Shown here: positions 10,993 through 21,645 of the stretch, piece by piece
Position numbering within the stretch: the stretch's first letter is position 1
Layout of the letters: every line of letters starts with the position of its first letter
Assembly: GCA_028622995.1 (NCBI GenBank)
Contig: JAJQJQ010000006.1
Span: 682,001 to 746,000 of the forward strand
Direction: 5' to 3'
Length of the DNA: 64,000 nucleotides
From: Panagrolaimus kolymaensis
Lineage: Eukaryota > Nematoda > Chromadorea > Rhabditida > Panagrolaimidae
The notes under the pieces: generated by a model
Told to the model about the DNA's origin: nothing
Database searches by the model: none
Seen by the model: only the letters and a program-made list of their open reading frames with translations
Program-made: the position numbers and the translations under genes

Positions 10993-12838
10993 TTAAAGAA
11001 TGGAACACCAGTAGCTCTTGATATAAGAAGTGGTGGACGTTTCTTTTTCACCAATAGTAACATCTTCAAGACTTTCTGATGCTACTAATGGATTCATTTG
11101 AGGTGTTTCATTTTCAACTGAAGAATCATCATCAAAAGAAAGAAAGGCATCATCATCATCAAGAGAACGAAAGTCATTTCCAAGCTAAAAAGTAACATTT
11201 TAAACAAAAAACATTAGCCTTTATCAAACCTTATTTACGCCTTCTTTATCATCATTATTACCAGCTACGATTTTTCCAACAGCACTACGATCGGTATCTC
11301 GTCCCACCTTTTGATAATATGGAATTCCATTGTTTTCTTCATTTTTCAAATACAAAAGTTGGTTAAAATTTGTGATTTGAAGTTTGTTACAAAATTCGGT
11401 TGTTTGTGGATTCCTAAAAAATATGTACCTTCATTAAACCAATGACATAACATAAGATGCTTACAAATAATAGAGACAAGGATCATAACGCTTATCAGTT
11501 AATCGATGAGGTGGCGCAGTTAAAGCAAAATTTTCAGGCACAGTAAAATCATTGTCAAAAAGTTGTCGAACTCTTTCAATTTGTTCATGTGATGGACGAA
11601 AATCCCATTTTTCTGGACCAGAAGATGGTGGAATGAAAAGTGGCTAAAATGTACATTGATAAATCTAACATAAAGATTTAAGACATACCTCTGATGTAGC
11701 TTTCATTAAATGGTCAGTATTTTTCAAGATAGCACACCATAATGGATCATATTCAAATGTTAATTCAGCATCATCAGGCAATGGAATTCGTACACCTTCA
11801 ATGAATTTGTGATTCGAGCCTGGTCTTCCTAAAGCAAGGAATTTTGTTTCTTCTAGTACTAGGTTTCCATCATAATTTGGATCAAATTGAACTGTAGCTG
11901 TATAAAAGCAATGCATATGAGCTGAAAACCAATATCGTGGTTTCAAAAGCTAAAACATCAAAGGTAAAGACTAAAAATAGAAATAAAACACAAACTTACA
12001 TACAACAAGTCCATAGAATAAATATTTCCAAGGCATCCATTTCGAATATCACGTCCAAAATGTGGATGATCTCTAAGAAGTTTTTCAGTATTACCATAAT
12101 CTGTAACTCCAGCTGGCCAATCATGCGAGATCATAATATCGAGACGATTTGTTCGTGGTTCATCATCACGAGATGCAAGTTGTTGGAGCTTGAAAATGTC
12201 TATGGAACGAACGTGATATGCGGAAACCAATGAATCAATGGAAGTAAGATCAGGTGTTGATGGATCCCTCAATGGAAGCTTTTTAAACGGTGGTCGTTCA
12301 AAATGGCCTGAAACTTAAAAAGAAAATTAGTCACTATAATGTCATAATAAATCATACCACGATGATAATCTTGAGGTTTATAAATTCCAGATAATCCACC
12401 AATAGTTATACCAGCAAATTTTACCACATTTGAATAACCCATATAATAAATCTTTGGTGCAACCCATCCACCATATGGAAGTTCAGCTAAAAATCCAGAG
12501 CTTTCATGATTTCCTCCGATAAAAAGGGTAAAAACAGGAGCAACTTTTTCTCCAGAATAATATTGATGAAAGTTTCCAAGTTTTTGATTGTACGATTTTG
12601 ATGAAGGTTTGATTGTTTGAAGATCAGCTTGATTTCGCAGTGCTTCATAATCGCCACAACAAATTAATAAATCAAATTTAACATTTCGTTTTCTTTCCAA
12701 TTCAGCTAAACTTGAATAAATTCGATCCATTTCTCCATGAGAACAACCAGCAATTGCAACATTTAAAAATCGTTGTTGTTTGGAATCTTTCAGTAGAGGT
12801 GGTTCAGTTGGTGATGATGTTGTAAGTAACGGAAGCAT
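10993..12838 (-). CDS. DBR1: RNA lariat debranching enzyme DBR1
   Basis: Six exons on the minus strand: 12358-12838, 12000-12307, 11689-11949, 11465-11643, 11230-11413 and 10993-11184. They give 534 aa, matching the roughly 540 aa of animal DBR1. The enzyme hydrolyses the 2'-5' bond of intron lariats in the nucleus. The metallophosphoesterase core is complete: GCSHGEMD (residue 31), CCGDYE (60), GGNHE (108), SHDWP (221), and WFSAHMH (270) with the paired histidines. The start chosen is the first ATG after a CTTTTTTAG acceptor at 12870; the frame runs further upstream through a hydrophobic stretch that would be outron. The last exon is read to the TAA at 10993; a one-base shift in this acidic tail would give an alternative basic C-terminus, so the last 30 residues are less certain. 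Two C-terminal copies of this gene lie on the other strand at 21.2-23.9 kb. Confidence 0.93.
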
Positions 12839-12869
12839 TGGTGATGATTTTGATACAGAATCAATCAAT

Positions 12870-12879
12870 CTAAAAAAGG
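12870..12879 (-). promoter_or_regulatory. candidate spliced-leader acceptor of DBR1
   Basis: On the minus strand CCTTTTTTAG ends 31 nt before the ATG at 12838. There is no upstream coding exon that fits, so a trans-splice (outron) acceptor is the simplest reading. Confidence 0.5.
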
Positions 12880-15800
12880 CAACAATGCTTAACAAAATGA
12901 AGCAAAATGACAGAAACAAAAAAAACGAAATTAGTTAGATCGATTGACTTCTTTTTCAGCCATTTTTTGAATGAATTTAGGCTGAAAGTAAGTCAATCAT
13001 TCCGTGCGAGATTCAAAAAATCTTATAACGTTCAAAAATGTTTTTCAATTGTAAGATTTTTTTCCTTATTTGTGGTATGTTCCAAAACTCTTTTTGATCT
13101 CATCGATTAGATAGATGCAAAGAACAATTGGTGTTAAACCAAACCCATAATTTATTATGAGATTCATTTTAACAAATTTTTTTTGATAAAATGTAAAAAG
13201 AGAAGTGTTATAAAAACTGTTCAATGCTTTTATCAAATTTTTTTTTCACCCAACAACCACAAACATTGATTAGGAAGTATGCAAACTTTTTTTATTTACG
13301 AAATAGCTTCTCTCTTTAAAGTAATTTCTTTTAGTTTTTACTTCATTACATTATTTCATAAATACCAGTTTTTTTTAAATAATACAAATCTAAAAAGATA
13401 ACATTATTCAGTTTAAAAACTATAATTTTCTTTTTCACGGATGAACCAAACCCAGATGAAACTGTCCTTAGTGAAGTACAGTTTTTTTTCTCGATAATTT
13501 TGTTGTGTGAAAACTCAGTTATAAAAAAAATAATATGTATTCTTTTTTTACGAATTCAGTTATAAAAAATTTCCTTAGTATTTTTTTCTCAAAAAATTTG
13601 ATCCCTCTATTTTTTCTTTTTCCTTTTTTACCCTTTTTTTGACTTTAAATAAAAGGGATTTTTTTATTTCACTTCATTTTTGATCAAAGTTTAATTTGAT
13701 CTGCACCAACCACAAATTACATACGTGTGTGCTTCTTTAAGTTTGTATTTTCTTCTTTCTTTATTTCTTTTTTTTTGTTTTGTTGTTGAAAGAGTTCGAC
13801 ACCAAAAATAGTCGTTTTATTTTTTTTATATTTTTTTTTTACTCGTGAACTCGTGATTATTCGTCTGTAAATTTTTTTAATACCCATTAAAAAATGAAAG
13901 TAGTAAACTAAAATACTTTTATTTATTTTTGCAGGCCAGGCAAAGCAAGACAGATGAGTCACATGCATGCATCATCTAATTTATTGCTGCAATTAAGTTA
14001 TCATAAAATAAAGTTAAAAAACTTCTTTTTTTTTACAAAATGTGTTCTTTGATTATTTTTTAATTTAAAATTTTTTTTAAATCAAATTAACTACTTTGAC
14101 GTTTTTTAATTACATAAAAATCAAGTGATTGAAAATTAGCGATGATGACGTTATTGTAAAAAGCTTAAAGTGGCAAATTAGAAAAAAAAATTCTGTACTG
14201 TGGGAAAACTTGCTTCCGAAAGAATTTTGAAAATGCAATTTAACTTACAAATTTTTGGTTATGATAGTTTAAAACGACTGAGTTCAAAGTCCAATTCTGG
14301 ATGATGTTCATTCTTTTCAGTTTGAAACTTTTTAATTCAAGCAAACACAACAAAAGAATTCAGTTTTAAAAAATTTTACTTTCCAGTCAATCAATATGAA
14401 TCCACAGTTAATTGCCATTATGATTTTTTTTAAGACAAATCTTTCAACAACAAAAAAAAAAGAAATAACACAAAGATTCAGTTTTTTTAAATCCCAAAAT
14501 CGCTGGATTCATCTTCAATTTCGAGTTGTCCAGCAATATTACTACTAACACAGTTAAAAATATTAAAAAAAATCAAGAAACAAGAATCAAATTTTAAAAA
14601 TATATAAAAATGTTAGAATTTATTTAAATTGCATAAATGAAAAAAAACCATCAACCAGTTTAAAAAAATGGTGAGTGACAACAAAATAAAAAACACAAAA
14701 AAAATTTTTGTGGTGAAATAAAAGAAAATTTCCTAATCCAATTTTTTCATGTCAGTTTAAAAAAAAAAAAAATACCTAATTGATAGCAAATTTTTGCTTT
14801 ATCATAAACCGTTGCAATTTAAAAAATAATTTTAGTTAAATAAAACTTGAAATCACACTAAATTAATTTGTTTATATTTTCATAATTTTTAACTTTTATT
14901 TTTTTACAAATTATTAAATTCATCTTCTTTCTTTTTTTGCACTTTATTATCGAAATAAATTAAAAACTTGTCTGCGTGAATAATTAATTTATTAAACCCC
15001 AACTTTCAAAAATCTATCTATCGAACTAAAAAAAAAAATATTTTACGTACGTAGTTGGTGGTGGTGGCGGCTATTATTACTACATATATTTTTTATTATC
15101 ATCATCATTCATTATTATTATTTTTTTGGTCTCGATCTTTCTAACAAAAATAATCTGTCTTCAATGTCAAAAAAAATTATAAAACTTTAACTTTGATGGA
15201 TTTTATTTTATTTTATTTTTGTAAGAAAAAACCCAAATTTTTTTTTCAGGTTTTTTTTCATTAAAAAAATCTATGATCTTTAAATTTTTTCTTTTCTTTT
15301 AAAGTCAAACCATTTATTAACTAACCATCTGGGCTCTTCTCAAAAAAAAAGTTTTTATGTAAGGAAATAATGTTCTTTTTTTGACCTTTTTTCAATTTAT
15401 CATCAAATATATTTATTTTTCAAGTTTTTCCCGTGACTTTCAATCTTTTTTTTTAATTTTATTTTTCTACTTCTTTCCGGTGATGGAAAGAAAATTATTT
15501 TTGAAGGGTGGAATCAAATTAACTTTTCTAACTCTTTTTTTTTTGAAAATTTGATGGGGGTTAAATCATTTCTTAAATTTTTTTTCATCAATATTAAAAA
15601 AACAGTTTCATTAAGATACTTGTTTTTAAGAAAGAAAAAAAATAAAAAATAAAGCAGGCGACGACAAAAACACTTACGAAAAAAAGCAAGCGAGCAAGGC
15701 AGGCAGGCTACGAGAAAATGCTGGGATCTGATGTTCAAATGTATAAAAAAGGTGTCGACGAAATTGACGTCGATGTCTTCCAACCAACCAACCAACCACA

Positions 15801-16012
15801 TATAACCTGTATAATTTTTATTATTCCTTCTCCACCCCCTTTTTTTCTTTCCCTTCCCGAGAGAAAAAAAAATGGTATAAAAATCAAAAGATTTTTTCAT
15901 ACAGTTTTTCTTTGAGTTCAACAGCAGCCGCAGCCAACAGCCGCAGTTTTTTTGTTTTTGCATTGTTGATTCCTTCCAAATTTTTTTTTAAAATTCATCA
16001 AAAAAATTAATC
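12880..16012. other. divergent intergenic region between DBR1 and CPG4-domain gene B
   Basis: Low-complexity A/T DNA without a recognisable gene. From about 13384 to 15950 it carries some fifteen CAGTT motifs (mostly CAGTTTAAAA or CAGTTATAAAA), which is the array motif in minus orientation, against two or three forward copies. The last 100 bp before 16013 is the probable leader of the CPG4-domain gene B. Confidence 0.55.
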
Positions 16013-17641
16013 ATGAAGGTTATTAACTCATTTGTATTATCCATTTTTGTTATTTCAACAACAACTTTTGCACTTCCAACAACTCAAAGGTCATCATCTC
16101 CCCAAAATGGTGAACCATCCGATTGTTTAAAGGAATGTATAAATGGTGTATTACAATATGGACAAGAATTATCAATATTAAAAAATCCTGATTTTTCTAA
16201 ATATTTTAATAAACTTGATGAAATTTGTGAGGTTTTACAAACAGCTAAAACATGCGTAAAAAATTGTGGTGAAGCTGTATCAAATCCATTTGAATTGGAA
16301 TCATTAAATTATGTTTGTCAATCATCAGATGGAATAGAAAAAATTGCTGTTATTAAACAATGTTTAAAATATATTGATCATAACATTGATGAAACTTGCA
16401 CCAAAGAATGTCAAAGTAGCAATGTTATCGATGAAACTGACGTTTCTCCTCCACCTAAAAAAATGGAAGAAAATCATTCCCAAATTAATCAAGCAATTTC
16501 GGATTGTTCAAACTTTAAATGCATGGCTCGTTGTAATGTGGAAATTGTGGGTAAAGAATGTGGAAAAAATTTGGGAAGCGAATTTCAAAATCTTCTTCAA
16601 CAAGTTCTTGACATTCAACGAAAAGATCTTGAAAAGCTTAATTTGGTTGAAGCTATGGCTAAAACCGCTCCATCAGAATGTAATTATTTATATGATCCTA
16701 AAATATTATTTGGAAATAATAAACCAACATTTGAAGAAGCAACTAACACCCCTGTCAACAATCCTGATGAAGATGCTAAAACCCTTTATGCTCAAGCCCA
16801 ACTTCAATTACTTTTAAAGCAAATTGATTTAACTGAAAAGCAGGATCAATTAATAGATCGAGAAAATGCTAAAATTGATATGGAAATGTCATATATGGAA
16901 CATAAAGCTCAACAACGAGATGAAAGATTTTTCCAAAATCATCCTCAACAAGCAGGAATACCAATTTTTATGCCTATGGAAAAAATGCCCAAAGAATTAG
17001 CTATGGGTATGCCACAATCTGAACAACAACAACAACCTCCAATGCATATAATTATGGAATCTATGCCTGAAGAAGAACCTCAACATGATCAACCAGAAGG
17101 TATGATGGAATCAGAACAACAACAACATCCCCATCAAATGCAAATGCATGAAGGTGGAGAAGGAGAGCCTCAACATTCTGAACATTCCATGGAAGCTGCC
17201 GTTGGTTCTGGTCACGGTGAAGATCGACAACGACAACATGATCAACCAGAAGCCATGGAAGAACCAGAGCATACACAACAAATGCCTGAAGAAGAACAAC
17301 AACATGCTCAACAACAACATGATCAACCCCTGGAACCTGAACATTCTCATCAAATGCATGAAGAACCCCAACATGATTTACCCATCGAACCTGAACATGA
17401 GCATGAGCAACAACAAGAACAAGAAGAACCCATGCAACAAAAAGAAGATGAATCAAATATGCATAAAAATATGCAAATGTCTTCGCCAAAAGATTCAATG
17501 ATTATTTCAATTGAGCCCATTCCAACTATCATGGAAGGCGGAGGTGGACAAAGTGGTGGAGGATTTCCTATGGAATCAGCAGCAATTCCATTTGGTTTAT
17601 TTCCAGGCATGCCAATGGATGGAATGCCAAGGTTTTTTTAA
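16013..17641 (+). CDS. secreted CPG4-domain protein B with Gln/His/Met/Glu-rich tail
   Basis: Single-exon frame of 542 aa from ATG 16013. Residues 1-20 are a signal peptide (FVLSIFVISTTTFA). Residues 37-245 form the CPG4-type cysteine domain: CLKECINGV, CEVL, CVKNC, SNPFELESLNYVC, FKCMARCNVE, VEAMAK, ECNYLYD. This aligns throughout with the gene at 9627. A charged helical segment (about 260-300) follows. The remaining 230 residues are low-complexity, dominated by Q, H, E, M and P, with recurring QHDQP and EPEH units, then a Gly-rich and Met-rich end. The domain is typical of nematode secreted or eggshell-type proteoglycans. The tail is unlike the short end of paralog A and might bind metal or be structural, which is inference. 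An AATAAA lies at 17657. Confidence 0.82.
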   Translation: MKVINSFVLSIFVISTTTFALPTTQRSSSPQNGEPSDCLKECINGVLQYGQELSILKNPDFSKYFNKLDEICEVLQTAKTCVKNCGEAVSNPFELESLNYVCQSSDGIEKIAVIKQCLKYIDHNIDETCTKECQSSNVIDETDVSPPPKKMEENHSQINQAISDCSNFKCMARCNVEIVGKECGKNLGSEFQNLLQQVLDIQRKDLEKLNLVEAMAKTAPSECNYLYDPKILFGNNKPTFEEATNTPVNNPDEDAKTLYAQAQLQLLLKQIDLTEKQDQLIDRENAKIDMEMSYMEHKAQQRDERFFQNHPQQAGIPIFMPMEKMPKELAMGMPQSEQQQQPPMHIIMESMPEEEPQHDQPEGMMESEQQQHPHQMQMHEGGEGEPQHSEHSMEAAVGSGHGEDRQRQHDQPEAMEEPEHTQQMPEEEQQHAQQQHDQPLEPEHSHQMHEEPQHDLPIEPEHEHEQQQEQEEPMQQKEDESNMHKNMQMSSPKDSMIISIEPIPTIMEGGGGQSGGGFPMESAAIPFGLFPGMPMDGMPRFF

Positions 17642-18121
17642 AAAAGCCAACTTCAAAATAAATAATTAAACAAATAATTATTTAAAATCCCAAAAAAAAA
17701 GAAGTAAAGATCACGATGTTAAATATTTAAATTTTATTATTATACGGTGTAAAATTAATTAATTATTATCCCTGTTTGTTAAACTTTTTTTTTATTAATA
17801 ATTATATATATTTTTAGTTTTAAAATTTGTAAATAATTTTTAAAAAAAATACTGTTGTTGTTGGCTTGTAAAAAAAACTTTGAAAAAAAAAAGAGGAATA
17901 AATAAAGATAGTTGTTATGTTTTTAAAACAAAAAATAGAATTTTACAAATTTTGAATAATTTTAAGTGCTTTTTTTTGTTTGAGTTTTTTTTATTTTATT
18001 TGAGACTTTTCGATTCTTTGTAAAGTAAAAAAGTGAAAGACACTTGGTCATGGATGGGCACGATCGAGATACTGTAGCTCATTTGCTGCTTTAAAAAAAA
18101 AATATTATTTATTTATTTTTT
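17642..18121. other. convergent 3' intergenic spacer
   Basis: AT-rich; contains AATAAA at 17657-17662 for the upstream gene. Nothing else recognised. Confidence 0.5.
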
Positions 18122-19140
18122 TCAAAAATTATTATCTTTATAAAAGCATCCAATTGTTTGCCAAATAATATCATGAAGAATAAGAAATCCTTTATCAATT
18201 TTATCACTAAAAGTTGCATAAGCCATAAGTTGTGGAAACCCAAAAGCAACAAAATTAATAAAAATACTAAATAATATATCGCATCCAAATTCTATAATAA
18301 AATATTGCTTGCCTCGATATTGGTCAAAAGACTTTTTATTTTGCCATAAAATAAAAATATAATATAATTCATGGATTAAATATAAAAAAATGCCATAAAA
18401 TAAAGATAAATATTTTTGTCTGAATATTTCTTTTTGAATACTAACTTTTTCAGCTGCTTCTTCAGCACAGTTAAGAATAATTAATTTATTTGCTTTAAAA
18501 TTTGTTATAAAATAATTTGTTTTTTCATTAATCGTGTTTTTGATAATATCGAAATGGGGTTCAAGTGTCAAATTGGAATGATGAGTTTGTAAATTATTTA
18601 ATTGTTCCATTTCCTAAAATAAAGAAGAAGCAAATATATAATATATTGGAGGCAGGGATGCTCGATCTTGGCTTCTGGAAAATCCGAGCATCGAACTTCG
18701 AACATTTTTTGGCAAAAAAATGCCGAACATCACAAACATCCGAACTCAGAACAATGTTCGGACAAAAATGCCTAAAATTCTCATCCACGAACGATCGAGC
18801 ATCTCTAAGTGGAGGTGCACTGAAGAGAAAAAATTCTTTAAAAAATTAAAATTTTACTTACCGCAATCAAAGATTCATAATCAGATTTTAATTTTTTGTG
18901 TTCATCAAAAGAAATATTACATGATGAAAAAAATGGATAAATTCGGTTATTTCTAAGCACTTTTAACTCTTCGTTCAATGAATTATTATTCATAAAAATA
19001 AGTTGGGACAAAAGAAAAATAAATGAAAGTATAAAAACAAAAATTTCAAGGAAAAGAATACAATTTTTAAAAAGTTTTCGGCGGTTTTGTTTATCGCATT
19101 TACAAATTTGTGATAAAATAGATTTTTTATAAGTAAACAT
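18122..19140 (-). CDS. unrecognised 256-aa membrane protein
   Basis: Two minus-strand exons, 18862-19140 and 18122-18613, joined by GTAAG...TTTTAG in phase 0 to give 256 aa. I do not recognise the family. Residues about 26-50 are a hydrophobic segment after a basic N-terminus (KQNRRKLFKN). Residues 51-155 are charged and probably helical or coiled. Two further hydrophobic segments lie at about 161-182 and 198-222, and the C-terminus is short. This suggests a protein with a long loop between the first and second membrane passes. The 248-bp intron has been filled by a short inverted-repeat element (18653-18807). Correct splice sites and continuous phase support a real gene, but without homologs I cannot assign a role. 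Confidence 0.6.
18653..18807. mobile_element. short inverted-repeat element (hAT-type MITE) inside an intron
   Basis: The ends CAGGGATGCTCGATC and GATCGAGCATCTCTA are near-perfect inverted repeats (two mismatches), and TGGAGG occurs just outside both ends as a possible degenerate target duplication. The interior has short internal inversions around CCGAACAT/ATGTTCGG. CAGGG-type tips fit hAT-derived MITEs. It is richer in GC than the host intron. Confidence 0.6.
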
Positions 19141-19727
19141 AGTATTCCATAAAGTAGAGAAGATTAGGCAGCAAAAAAATGGTTTAAAAAATTTTGATTG
19201 AAGAAGAAAAACAAGTAAAGAAATATGTATGTTAGGTTAAACGCCTAATGATAAAATGGAATAAACACTTCAATCATTCCTTCAAGATAAAAATCAAAAT
19301 AAATTTCTCATGGTTCCTTATTCTTTCTCTAAAGGTGAAAAACACATATTTAAAACTCATCGATGTTTTTTGGGTTTTGTTTTATGAATAAAAAAGAAAA
19401 TATAGGATTCTTAAATTTTGTTTGTCTCACCCTCCATGGTGTTCACGTTTACAAAAATCATATTGTTATTTATTTATTAGAATATTACATTTTACAACAA
19501 TGAAAAAAGGCAATTATCAAACAACATTTAAGGTTAAGTAATAATGTAAATAATCAAAGGGTTTTTTCTTCATTCTTGCTTCACGTTGAATTTGATCCAT
19601 TATGTTAACAAAACTTTCAAGCAGCAGCTATCTAAAAAGTTAAAAGAGTGAATAAATGAATAACCTTTGACAACGAAAATAACTTACAAAATCGAAAAAT
19701 TAACACAAAATCATATTTTAGCATAAA
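19141..19727. other. intergenic spacer, nothing recognised
   Basis: About 590 bp between the membrane-protein start and the kinase-remnant stop, both minus. AT-rich, with no frame resembling a protein. Confidence 0.5.
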
Positions 19728-20777
19728 TCAATCCAATTCATCATTATTGTTGCTAAAAGTTCCAGATGACGTATCAGACCAATTAATCATTTTATCAAGT
19801 TCATTATTCGAAAAGCTTTCAAACTAAAAAAAGTTATTAGAAAAGTAGTTAAAAAATCAAAACATACTGGTGGAGCATATGACGCATCGCCTTCGACATA
19901 ACTTTCTCCAGACCCAAACTCTAAAAAAGAGATAATAAATAGCTATGAACAAGAAAAATAAACATACCGCTGATTGTTGTGTTGGAATCTTCTTCCGTTC
20001 CATCTAAATCGGAATCTACTGTATCATGAGTTTCATCGGAATCTGTTTCGTTATCACAGTCTTTTTGTTGTTCTTGAGTAATTAAAGCAGCAGAAAACTT
20101 TTTTGATAAACCAAGGTTAACATTTTCAGAACTAAGATTGTGTTCGTATGGATCATCATTCCCACGTGCCATGACATCATTCAACCATGGATGAGAAAGT
20201 AATTCAGCAGCTGATTTTCTTTCATTTGGATTCGTGTTAAGCATTTGAAACAAGAAATCAATAAGATCATTTCGTTCATCTTCATCCATTTGTAGTTTGT
20301 TTAATTTGTTTAGCAAAACTTTTTTAATTTGCTTTTTTGCTTTTTTATCAGAATAAAACCGCGTTGAAAATTTCCATTTATAACCACGAGGATCTTTGAA
20401 ACCTTTGAAACTACGTCGAGGAAACTTGCCAAACATATTTCTTATTGTAGTGATTTCGTTTTTCCTACTTTTTTCAAGAAACGTTTTATTAGTCAATAAC
20501 ACAACTATCTAAAAATTGGCAAATATATTTTTTATAAAAGTAAAAACAAACATACTGTAACACCAAAAGACCAAATATCATGAGAAGGATGCAGTGGCGC
20601 GCGATAAAAGTATTCCGGAGGACGAAACCCATAAGTACCCGTTTCAGATTCAGTTCCATCTTTCTAAAAAGTATGTAAAATTTATTAATGAAACAAGTTT
20701 ATCTGAAACTCGCCATAGCATTTCCAAAATCAATTAATTTAAAATTCAATTCTGTCACTTCATTAAATGGAGTGTCT
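19728..20777 (-). pseudogene. 5'-truncated CMGC-like protein kinase
   Basis: Five minus-strand segments read as the C-lobe of a kinase: 20714 to about 20777, 20556-20663, 19968-20508, 19868-19920 and 19728-19823. The first ends in FKLIDFGNAM, the DFG of subdomain VII. The second carries GTYGFRPPEYFYRAP and the subdomain IX motif HDIWSFGVT. The third has MFGKFPRR and ends in NPNERKSAAELLSHPWL (subdomain XI). An acidic Ser/Asp-rich tail follows. FGKFPRR and the long insert are reminiscent of CLK/LAMMER or SRPK kinases, but the match is loose. Everything upstream of DFG (glycine loop, VAIK, HRD) is missing because a hAT 5' end begins at 20782. The intron between the first two segments uses ATG|GCGAGT, a GC donor. 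The surviving exons are open, so decay is recent or a short product persists. Confidence 0.65.
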
Positions 20778-20781
20778 CAGC

Positions 20782-21645
20782 CAGTGTTGTCGATTATTCG
20801 ATTAATCGAACGATTAATCGAAAAATAACCGATCGAAATTCGATTATTTTCGATTAATCGAATCGATTAATCAAGACTTTCGATTTTCGATTAATCGATC
20901 GATAATCGATAATCGAAAAATTTCGATTAATTTCGATTAATCGAAATCGATAATCGAAGCATCCGATTATCGATTAATTGAGTCACAAAATTATCATTTT
21001 TTATGTTCATTCCAAAATTAATTCTGCTTATTTTCATTGCAGATTTTCGAACTCGAACTTTTTTATAGTCGTCCAAAACGTGACTTTTTTTTTCAAATGC
21101 GCGCTAAAATTACTGTCGATTTTTTGGCGCCTAGAAAGTTTGTCATTGCAAACTCTTTTTTCTTCTTCTTTGCTTTTGTGCTTATTCATTTCTAAGTTTT
21201 ATCGTGGTTAATAATGTCAAATGTTAAAACACACTTTGTTTTAAATAATAACTACTGGAATTGTAAATATTGTACTTCTAAATACAAATATGATCCATCT
21301 GGAAATACTAGCAATAGAATGACTCACCTCAAAGGACAACATCCAGAAAAAATGGTCGAAAAGAAAAATGAAGAACCTGAAACAAAAAAAGCAAGAATTG
21401 AATTTTTTCCTCAAATTTCTGGTAATTCCAATGTTAATCGAAGTATTACAAGGTTTTTTGCACAATATAACATACCATATTCCGCTGTGGATTCAGATTC
21501 TTTTGGAGAATTAATGAAATGTTCAGGAAAAAGTGTTAAAGTATGTTTAGTTTTGTTTTTGCAAGTGTTTTTACGAATTTAGTTTTAGCTTCCGAATCGC
21601 CATGAATTATCGAACATCCATGTACCTCAATATGCGGCTGAAATA
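20782..21645 (+). mobile_element. 5' part of a hAT transposon
   Basis: It begins CAGTGTTGTCGA, a typical hAT terminus. About 180 bp of nested CGATTAATCG palindromes follow, then a transposase-type first exon with a BED zinc finger. No matching terminal repeat (CAACACTG) is seen downstream. The hAT-like sequence ends near 21645, where DBR1-derived sequence starts. The left junction lies in the truncated kinase gene. Confidence 0.75.
20791..20978. repeat. hAT subterminal palindrome cluster
   Basis: CGATTAAT occurs about eight times on this strand, interleaved with its complement and with CGATAATCG, in under 190 bp. hAT elements commonly carry such subterminal repeats as transposase binding sites; that role here is inferred. 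Confidence 0.75.

Noticed and set aside
11937..12233. Plus-strand 98-codon frame opposite DBR1 exon 2
   Set aside because: Antisense shadow of a well-supported coding exon.
17061..17610. Several antisense and shifted frames over the Q/H/E-rich tail of CPG4-domain gene B
   Set aside because: They arise because CAA/CAT/GAA repeats have no stops in several frames. The sense frame alone continues from the signal peptide and cysteine domain.
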